Source: Amycolatopsis sp. NBC_01488
GTDB taxonomy: Bacteria > Actinomycetota > Actinomycetes > Mycobacteriales > Pseudonocardiaceae
Assembly: GCF_036227105.1 (NCBI RefSeq)
Contig: NZ_CP109434.1
Span: 6,668,501-6,732,500, forward strand
Length of the DNA stretch: 64,000 nt
Direction: 5' to 3'
Within the stretch, counting starts at the first letter, position 1, and each line of letters starts with the position of its first letter. A model generated the notes under the pieces. That model did no database searches. It had not been told where the DNA came from and worked only from the letters and a program-made list of their open reading frames with translations. A program made the translations under genes and the position numbers. Shown here piece after piece: positions 58,907 to 64,000 of this stretch.

Positions 58907-59162
58907 TGCTGACAAATATTGTCTCGTTGATCTGTTTCGTAAATGAAGGCTGCACGTACTCCGTTTTTCGTAGCTTTGGCACGTAGGGTAGTGATGCCTG
59001 ACGCACGGTCTCCGAGCATGCGAACTCCCTTCACGTGCTCCCACATGCAACGCGACGGGGCACCCGGCGCATGGCGGGCTGGCCATCCCGCCACGCATGT
59101 GCGTAGTCGATCAGGGGTTCGATTCGGTGGCGTTGTCGCAGGTGAAGGCGCATCCTTGTGGT
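58907..59162. other. Interval without a supported gene
   Basis: About 250 bases with no clear gene. The stretch 59131-59162 is the control region duplicated at 55224-55262 (shared GTTGTCGCAGGTGA core). A minus-strand frame (59040 to 58858) encodes a plausible-looking 61-residue peptide but lacks a ribosome site and homology, so it is not annotated. Confidence 0.4.
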
Positions 59163-60095
59163 ATGGGTGGCGGATCGTTCCTGGACCGTTTGGCCGCTGC
59201 TGGTGAGCAAGCAGTGGCCCGGGACCAAGCCCGGAAGTGGCGACGCGCGGCGATTGAACGAGCCGTACGAACACCCGCGCTGATCGGTGCGGGGATTCTC
59301 GCGCTGGTGGCGTGGTGGCTGTCCGGCTGGGAAATGTGGCCGTGGCTGTTCGGCGGGGCCGGTGGTCTCGTGGCCGTGCTGGTGCTGGCCCGTCGGATGC
59401 CGCCGGCGTGGCGGCTGACGGTGCCGCTGCTGGTGGTCGGGGTGTGGCTGCTGACGTATGTGGACCCGTGGTGGTGGGTGCTGCTGGCGGGGGTCGCGGT
59501 GACCGGCGCCGGGGTGGCCGCGCTGGTGATGTTGCGGCTACGGGTGCGGCGCTGGCAGACGCTCGGGGCACTGGCGCTGGGTGTGGTGATGGTCGCGGCG
59601 GGATGGGTGATGCTGACGGTGGATTCCGCCTGGCAGGCACGCCAGACGCAACAGGAACTGAATCAGGCCCACGATGAAGCGGTGGCCCGGATCTTGCCTC
59701 GGAGCCCGGCGAGCATGGTCGACTTTCTGGCGGAACGGATCGCCCACGCGACGCCGGACGCGGTCGCCGACGCGTGTTTCGTGTTCGCACCTGCCGCGCA
59801 ACGCCAGTTCGCCGACGCCTGGCAAGCCCCGGACTGCCCGACCGCTATCCGCGTCATGGCGAGCAAGGTCACCGCAGCGGCGGACTACGTGAACAACCTG
59901 TATTTACCGGGGCAGGCGGCCCAGTCCAATCCGGACGGCACCCTGTCGGTGGACGCATGCCACTTGGATTTCAGCGGGCTGACTGACGATACTCCGCATG
60001 TGAATCCCGGCCCGCAGATCGGCATGCTGACCCTGGCACAGCAACACGGGCAAGGGCACCGCATCGTCGGCTATCAGGGCTGTCCGCCGGGGTGA
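59163..60095 (+). CDS. Conserved membrane protein of the integrative element (MGGGSFL family)
   Basis: A 310-residue protein. The N-terminal cytoplasmic helix (GGGSFLDRLAAAGEQAVARDQARKWRRAAIERAVR) is followed by about five membrane helices between residues 38 and 160, then a soluble domain of about 145 residues that is probably extracytoplasmic (VARILPRSPASMVDFLAERIAHATPDAVADACFVFAP). The latter could be an NTF2-like fold as in VirB8/TcpC-type conjugation proteins, which is only a guess. A truncated copy lies at 55263. Confidence 0.75.
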   Translation: MGGGSFLDRLAAAGEQAVARDQARKWRRAAIERAVRTPALIGAGILALVAWWLSGWEMWPWLFGGAGGLVAVLVLARRMPPAWRLTVPLLVVGVWLLTYVDPWWWVLLAGVAVTGAGVAALVMLRLRVRRWQTLGALALGVVMVAAGWVMLTVDSAWQARQTQQELNQAHDEAVARILPRSPASMVDFLAERIAHATPDAVADACFVFAPAAQRQFADAWQAPDCPTAIRVMASKVTAAADYVNNLYLPGQAAQSNPDGTLSVDACHLDFSGLTDDTPHVNPGPQIGMLTLAQQHGQGHRIVGYQGCPPG

Positions 60096-60136
60096 TCGTG
60101 TCGGGTGTCGAGCCCCATCCGTGGCAGACTGCTCCC

Positions 60137-60553
60137 ATGTATGCGTTCGATGTTTCGCCGACAGGCTGGCTTGCTGAGTTCCAGGAAGAGCGGGACGGAA
60201 CACGACGTTCCTGGCGACTTCCGGTCGAGTGTTTCTCGCCCGCAGGCGAAGGAATGGTTGTAGATGGCCGTTCGAGCCGTTTGGTAGCGGCAGAGAAGGC
60301 AGAGAATTTCGTCGCGCTGACGGAGTGCAATCTGGGGGTTCATTTCATCCCGGCGCATCCGGGATGGTCGGTCGAGGGGGAAAGGTGGGCAGGGGAAAGA
60401 GTGGTGGGCTGGATGGTCAATGACTCCGGGTACGGGGTCCCGTTGGTGGCCCTGCCGAAGTCGGGTGGACTCGTGCCCGCAGGCGCTGACGGGACGCCGT
60501 ACACCTTGACCGCGCCAGACACCCCGCGTGCCGACACGCACACTGACGACTGA
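60137..60553 (+). CDS. Hypothetical protein of the integrative element
   Basis: A 138-residue soluble protein (YAFDVSPTGWLAEFQEERDGTRRSWRLPVECFSP; later VGWMVNDSGYGVPLVAL). ATG 60137 is preferred because CAGACT lies 6 nt before it as a leaderless -10; a GTG at 60092 overlapping the previous stop is the alternative. No domain recognised. Confidence 0.65.
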   Translation: MYAFDVSPTGWLAEFQEERDGTRRSWRLPVECFSPAGEGMVVDGRSSRLVAAEKAENFVALTECNLGVHFIPAHPGWSVEGERWAGERVVGWMVNDSGYGVPLVALPKSGGLVPAGADGTPYTLTAPDTPRADTHTDD

Positions 60554-60569
60554 CGTGGCCCGCGACGCG

Positions 60570-60603
60570 GAGAGCCCCGGCAACCGTGGTTGCCGGGGCT
60601 CTC
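60570..60603 (+). terminator. Intrinsic-type terminator
   Basis: A perfect 15-bp stem GAGAGCCCCGGCAAC / GTTGCCGGGGCTCTC (60570-60584 with 60589-60603), loop CGTG, 16 bp after the stop of the preceding gene, followed by GTGTT. Confidence 0.85.
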
Positions 60604-60758
60604 TCGTGTTCAGGGCCGTTCTGTGGTTGTCGCTGCCTCGGGTGGGTGGTGAGCACGGGGGCGTCCGTTCTGGCGGGCCAACGCGGCCCGCACGATGCGT
60701 GCTGCTCGTCCTAGCGTGAGTGGGTCGTCAACGGCGCGGGTCGGCGCGGGTGGGTGAT

Positions 60759-60778
60759 GAGTCCGCCGGGGCGGACTC
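60759..60778 (-). terminator. Terminator of the transfer operon
   Basis: An 8-bp stem GAGTCCGC / GCGGACTC (60759-60766 with 60771-60778) with a 4-nt loop, 18 bp after the stop of the leftward-transcribed pump gene. Confidence 0.6.
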
Positions 60779-60796
60779 GCCGCCTCAGCGGGGCTC

Positions 60797-63232
60797 TCAG
60801 GACCTGCCAGAGTCATCACCTCCCCGCGTGCTCTCGCCCGGTCGGCGGGGAGGCAGGGAGGGACCTTCCCCGGTCCCCGCGTCACCCGGGTTTCGGCCCG
60901 GTTCGGGGTTTGGCCGGCGGTGGGTCCCTGGGGTCCCTGAGCCGTGTTTGTGCTGGTCAGGGCAGGGACTTTCGGTCAGGGACCCGTCAGGGAGAAGTCC
61001 CTGAGTCCCTGCCGGGTCCCTGCCGGAGTCCCTGCCGTCCCCGTCCGCGTCGTCGGCCCCGTTGCCGTCGTCGTCGCGGTCGTGGCGCGCGAGTGCGGCG
61101 GCCACGTCCTCGGCGCGGATGACCTTCTTTCCGTCCGACTTGACCGGGGCGACCCCGTACGGCGCGAGTGCGGCTGTCAGGTCCCGGAACGTCCACTCCC
61201 CGTACTCGCCGGGATCGTGGCGGGCCAGCCGGGTCAGGATGACCTGAGTCCGAACGCGCCTCTCCCCGTCCAACACCGCCGCGACGTCGGCCAGGTGGTC
61301 GACGGCCACCGGTGCCGCCGCTTCGAGCTGCGGGCGCGCGCTGGACTCGACCGCCCGGCCCATCTCCTCAATCAGCGCCACCGCGCGGCCGATGACCGGG
61401 GTCACATCGTCGGCCCCGTCCTCGAACGGCACGTAGAACGTCCGGACCAGCTCGAACGTCTCGTCCGTGATGCCGACCGCGACGCAGGTTCCCCGGTCGG
61501 TGTTGATCCGTAGTTCGGTCGCGCGGATACCGGCCGCGTACTTGCCCGACCCCAATAGCCCGTCATTGGCCACCTGATCGGCCACCGAGAACGCGACACC
61601 GCAGGACACGTTGCGGGTGACCTCCCTCGGGATGCTGTCCTTCGTCGGCGACTGGGTGGCCAGTAGCAGCACGATGCCGTACTTACGTCCTCGCTTGATC
61701 AACCGCACGGCCAACTCAGCGGCTTTCTTCCCGAACTTGGGGTGCTGGAACAACTCGTGGCACTCGTCGATCCCGCACACCAACGGGTGCAACCCAAGAT
61801 CCCGCTTGTCGGCGAGTTTGCGCGAGACCTTCGGCGGGCGGCCCGGCTGCTCTCCGAGGATCTTGCCGCGTCGCTCCATTTCGGTCAGCAAGTCCGCCAA
61901 CGCTTGCGTTGCCGCTTCGGCCACGCTGTCATCCATCCCCATCCGGTAGCGCGACAGCCGGGGCCGGAACGGGTCGAAGTCGGGTGACTCGCCCATCACG
62001 AACACCCACAGTTCGGCCGTGGGGTCCAGTGCCGCACCGAGCAGCAGCGTCCGCAACGCGGCCGACTTCCCTTGCCCCGGGCGGCCACCGATCAGCCAGT
62101 TCACCCCGACCAACGGCGCGTTGATGACCAACCCGCGTTGCGACAGTCCGAACGGGACACCCTCGAATACGTCGACCTGTCCATCGTGGACCAACGGCCA
62201 TTGGCCGGCCCCGCCCCGCAGGACGCCCTTGTCGGCGACCCACAGGTCGAGGATGCCGTCCTCATCTCCCTTGGTAGGCCACGTTTCCAGCGACGCACGC
62301 CCGAGGTTCGCGGCCAGCTTCGACCGACGCGCGGCCACCATGTCGGCGGTCACGCCGAGCGGCAACCGGACCTGAGCAAAGGTGCCCTCACCGTCCTTAC
62401 GCGCGGCCACGGTGTAGACTAGTTCCCCGCCGTCGCGGTAGAACCGGTCCAACGGCGTGATACCGAGATGCGCCAACGCCTTGGAGATCATCCGTTCGTC
62501 AATCCAGGAATCGGCGTCGTCGCGGTCCGGCCGTACCAGCCAGCCCGCACCGGGGGTGCGGTCGCGTCCCTCGAACGCCGCTGCAATCGCCCACGTCACC
62601 GGTGCCACGATCAGCAGCAGCGGCACCACCACCGTGAGCGCCGACCACACGGCGGACACTCCCGTGTAGACGTCGGCCAGCCACGGCCACATGTCCGCCC
62701 GATCCATCACCGAGTCCACCAGCCACAGCACCGCCGCCACCGGAGCCGCGACCCGCAACGTGATCACCAACCGGCGGACCACGATCCCGAGCCTGGCCCA
62801 CCGTGCCGTGGCATCCGACCGGATCAGCTCCTGCGCGGCACGCCGCGCGTCGGCGTCCCCGGCCAGCCGCGCCCGGCGAGCGTCGGCCCGAAGATCGGCG
62901 TAGGTGGCCCAGTTCCAGAACTTGACCAGCCACCGCCAGTTCCCGCGCAGCACGAACCACACCAGCCGCACCACGTCTTGCGGGATCTTCCGCGCCCGGT
63001 AGGCGGCTACCGACCGCGCCCGGATCATCGGCCCGGACCGCCACATCCGCCCGGCCGCGTCGGCAACGCGCTGCCACACCGACACCCTGCGCGGAACCGC
63101 GCGGTTCCGCGGCTGGGGCAACGTGTCGTCGATCAACTCACCGTCGAGTACCGGGCCGACGTGTTCGACGTCCCGGCCGTGAGCGCGGGCCACCTCGGCG
63201 TGTTCGTGCTTCTCCTCGTTCGGTTCGGTCAT
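60797..63232 (-). CDS. FtsK/SpoIIIE-type DNA translocase (TraB/TraSA-like)
   Basis: An 811-residue membrane ATPase. ATG 63232 overlaps the previous stop by 4 nt (ATGA). N-terminal acidic region, two membrane helices (about 150-172 and 193-216), then the motor domain: Walker A GGRPGQGKSAA (about 380), Walker B LVCGIDECHELF (about 490), and LLLATQSPTKDSIP. The C-terminal region holds a wHTH-like segment (RTQVILTRLARHD...TFRDLTAALAPYGV), comparable to FtsK-gamma, and a low-complexity Asp/Gly/Pro tail. In actinomycetes TraB-type pumps move double-stranded plasmid DNA between hyphae. Probably the main transfer protein of the element. Confidence 0.93.
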   Translation of the reverse strand: MTEPNEEKHEHAEVARAHGRDVEHVGPVLDGELIDDTLPQPRNRAVPRRVSVWQRVADAAGRMWRSGPMIRARSVAAYRARKIPQDVVRLVWFVLRGNWRWLVKFWNWATYADLRADARRARLAGDADARRAAQELIRSDATARWARLGIVVRRLVITLRVAAPVAAVLWLVDSVMDRADMWPWLADVYTGVSAVWSALTVVVPLLLIVAPVTWAIAAAFEGRDRTPGAGWLVRPDRDDADSWIDERMISKALAHLGITPLDRFYRDGGELVYTVAARKDGEGTFAQVRLPLGVTADMVAARRSKLAANLGRASLETWPTKGDEDGILDLWVADKGVLRGGAGQWPLVHDGQVDVFEGVPFGLSQRGLVINAPLVGVNWLIGGRPGQGKSAALRTLLLGAALDPTAELWVFVMGESPDFDPFRPRLSRYRMGMDDSVAEAATQALADLLTEMERRGKILGEQPGRPPKVSRKLADKRDLGLHPLVCGIDECHELFQHPKFGKKAAELAVRLIKRGRKYGIVLLLATQSPTKDSIPREVTRNVSCGVAFSVADQVANDGLLGSGKYAAGIRATELRINTDRGTCVAVGITDETFELVRTFYVPFEDGADDVTPVIGRAVALIEEMGRAVESSARPQLEAAAPVAVDHLADVAAVLDGERRVRTQVILTRLARHDPGEYGEWTFRDLTAALAPYGVAPVKSDGKKVIRAEDVAAALARHDRDDDGNGADDADGDGRDSGRDPAGTQGLLPDGSLTESPCPDQHKHGSGTPGTHRRPNPEPGRNPGDAGTGEGPSLPPRRPGESTRGGDDSGRS
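60924..61034. repeat. Cluster of GTCCCTG heptamers; candidate clt (transfer) locus
   Basis: Within 111 bp there are six GTCCCTG copies on the plus strand (60924, 60933, 60997, 61005, 61016, 61028) and two inverted copies CAGGGAC (60963, 60977), plus one near-match (60988). They lie in the part of the pump gene encoding its low-complexity C-terminal tail, so they are probably kept for DNA function. TraB proteins of actinomycete plasmids bind clusters of 8-bp repeats (clt) near their own genes. Confidence 0.6.
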
Positions 63233-64000
63233 CGGCTCGCACCCCCCTTGCCGGTCTCGGCGGTCAAGGTGGCGGCGAGCCGGGAGGACAGACCACGGGA
63301 ACACCCCGTGGTCTCCCGCACCCACGCCGGAGTGATCTCCACCCCGGGCGTCCACGCGGTACGGGCGTCGGTGAGGTAGTCGGCGAACAGCTTCCGCCGA
63401 GCCGGTCGCAATGCCGCCGGTTCCGGTGCCGCCGGTTCACGATCCGGCGCGCTCGGCTCCCGTACCTGTTCGGTCGGTTCGTGAGCCGCCGTGTTCGGTT
63501 CGTGGACTGGGGCGGCCGGTTGCTGAACCGGTGCCGACTCAGCAACGCTCGCCCGGTCGGTGGCGTTCATGAACGCCACCGTCACCGCGTCGGTGAGCTT
63601 GTCCCGCAAGTCGGTGACCGCCTCGGCGGCGACGAACACCACCAGCGGCGGAACCGAGTGCAGGACCACTCCGGCCGGCGAGCCGGAAACCCACGATGAC
63701 CAGGTGTTCATCACGTACGTTGCGGCCAGCGTGAGCCACTTCGCGGCCCGTACCCACGCTCCCGTGTGGACCTGGTACCGGGCGGTGATCTGCTCCGCTC
63801 GCAGGATGGCCAGCAGGACCAGGCACACGGTCGGGTCCAGCAGCCACGCCGTGAGCCAGGGCAGCGACCCGAACGCGGCTCCGGCGGCGGCGAACCACTG
63901 CACGTTGGCCGTGGTGAATGCCAGCCCGAGGACGATCCCGGACCAGCACAGCCGGTCCACTTGAGCCCGGACCCGTTCCACCCGCAGCGCCACCACGTCG
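63229..64000 (-). CDS. DUF2637/SpdB-like membrane protein, possibly 5'-truncated
   Basis: At least 255 residues; a GTG at 63996 is the first start in view, but the frame is open to the window edge. Four membrane helices are predicted in the first 130 residues (GIVLGLAFTTANVQWFAAAGAAF; WLLDPTVCLVLLAILRAEQI; LTLAATYVMNTWSSWVSG; VLHSVPPLVVFVAAEAVTDL), typical of DUF2637. A Pro/Glu-rich repeat stretch (HEPNTAAHEPTEQVREPSAPDREPAAPEP) links to a C-terminal HTH-like segment (VEITPAWVRETTGCSRGLSSRLAATL). Coupled to the pump gene by ATGA overlap; such proteins assist intramycelial plasmid spread. Confidence 0.82.
   Translation of the reverse strand, partial: DVVALRVERVRAQVDRLCWSGIVLGLAFTTANVQWFAAAGAAFGSLPWLTAWLLDPTVCLVLLAILRAEQITARYQVHTGAWVRAAKWLTLAATYVMNTWSSWVSGSPAGVVLHSVPPLVVFVAAEAVTDLRDKLTDAVTVAFMNATDRASVAESAPVQQPAAPVHEPNTAAHEPTEQVREPSAPDREPAAPEPAALRPARRKLFADYLTDARTAWTPGVEITPAWVRETTGCSRGLSSRLAATLTAETGKGGASR

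Larger units (their letters stand above)
53618..64000. mobile_element. Left part of an integrative (probably conjugative) element
   Basis: It begins with a serine recombinase at the point where a chromosomal VOC gene is interrupted, and continues with an FtsK/TraB-like DNA pump and a DUF2637-like membrane protein, the typical transfer genes of actinomycete integrative and conjugative elements. It differs from pSAM2 or pMEA-type elements, which use tyrosine integrases and tRNA sites. The segment from about 55.45 to 59.1 kb is visibly AT-richer than both flanks. No replication gene is in the visible part; the right end lies beyond 64000. Confidence 0.85.

Noticed and set aside
58858..59040. Short minus-strand frame with a plausible sequence (GVRAAFIYETDQRDN)
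   Set aside because: No ribosome site, promoter or recognisable family; it overlaps the alternative frame chosen as a possible excisionase-like gene.
60924..61034. CRISPR-like array
   Set aside because: Units are only 7 nt, occur in both orientations, and spacers are too short and irregular; fits a protein-binding repeat cluster.

Overview
The window is high-GC actinobacterial chromosome. Many genes start with GTG, genes are packed with ATGA, GTGA or TGATG overlaps, and third codon positions are almost all G or C. The gene set points to the Pseudonocardiaceae, most likely Amycolatopsis or a close relative; this rests on recalled protein resemblance, not on a search. About 53.6 kb of chromosome is followed by the left end of an integrative, probably conjugative element that runs off the right edge.

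Region 1 (1-13.6 kb) holds housekeeping and accessory genes: DUF3291 (cut by the window edge) and DUF3800 proteins, a MarR-GNAT fusion, a sirtuin, a truncated haemoglobin, a thioredoxin-reductase-like flavoprotein with a divergent XRE-cupin regulator, a second XRE-cupin regulator sharing a bidirectional promoter with an acetyltransferase, a divergent EF-Tu paralogue, a secreted GH28 enzyme, the acetaldehyde dehydrogenase / hydroxy-oxovalerate aldolase pair, and a prolyl aminopeptidase. Region 2 (13.7-23.2 kb) has an aromatic-ring flavin monooxygenase with a divergent TetR, an ArgP/LysE amino-acid export pair, and an alkylation-repair cluster. In that cluster an ECF sigma factor is coupled to an alkyltransferase, and it shares a 28-nt promoter architecture with a second operon (2-oxoglutarate dioxygenase, small protein, second alkyltransferase). 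A glutamine methyltransferase, an L,D-transpeptidase lipoprotein and CopC follow.

Region 3 (23.2-33.4 kb) has an amino-acid permease, an Lrp regulator and an omega-aminotransferase whose control regions share a motif; a P450-small protein-response regulator operon; and a secreted S53 peptidase coupled to a large secreted partner. Region 4 (32.7-43.8 kb) is a glycan-utilisation operon under a GntR regulator: oligopeptide-type ABC transporter (one permease fused to its ATPase), a DapA/NanA-type lyase, GH42 beta-galactosidase and secreted sialidase, linked by 1- to 4-nt overlaps. Region 5 (43.8-53.4 kb) has a Ser/Thr kinase with an external cellulose-binding domain, an HNH nuclease, a secreted esterase, HtpG, a GH76 enzyme, and an erythromycin-esterase / phosphoribosyltransferase pair.

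Region 6 (53.6-64 kb) is the integrated element. Its left end truncates a VOC-family gene. It carries a large serine recombinase, an AT-richer cargo block (ABC-2 transporter, a small protein, two tandem secreted four-cysteine paralogues) lying between a truncated and an intact copy of the same membrane-protein gene, and an FtsK/TraB-like DNA pump with a DUF2637-like membrane protein. A dense cluster of GTCCCTG heptamers at the 3' end of the pump gene is a candidate conjugative transfer locus (clt). No tRNA, rRNA, CRISPR array or insertion sequence was seen.
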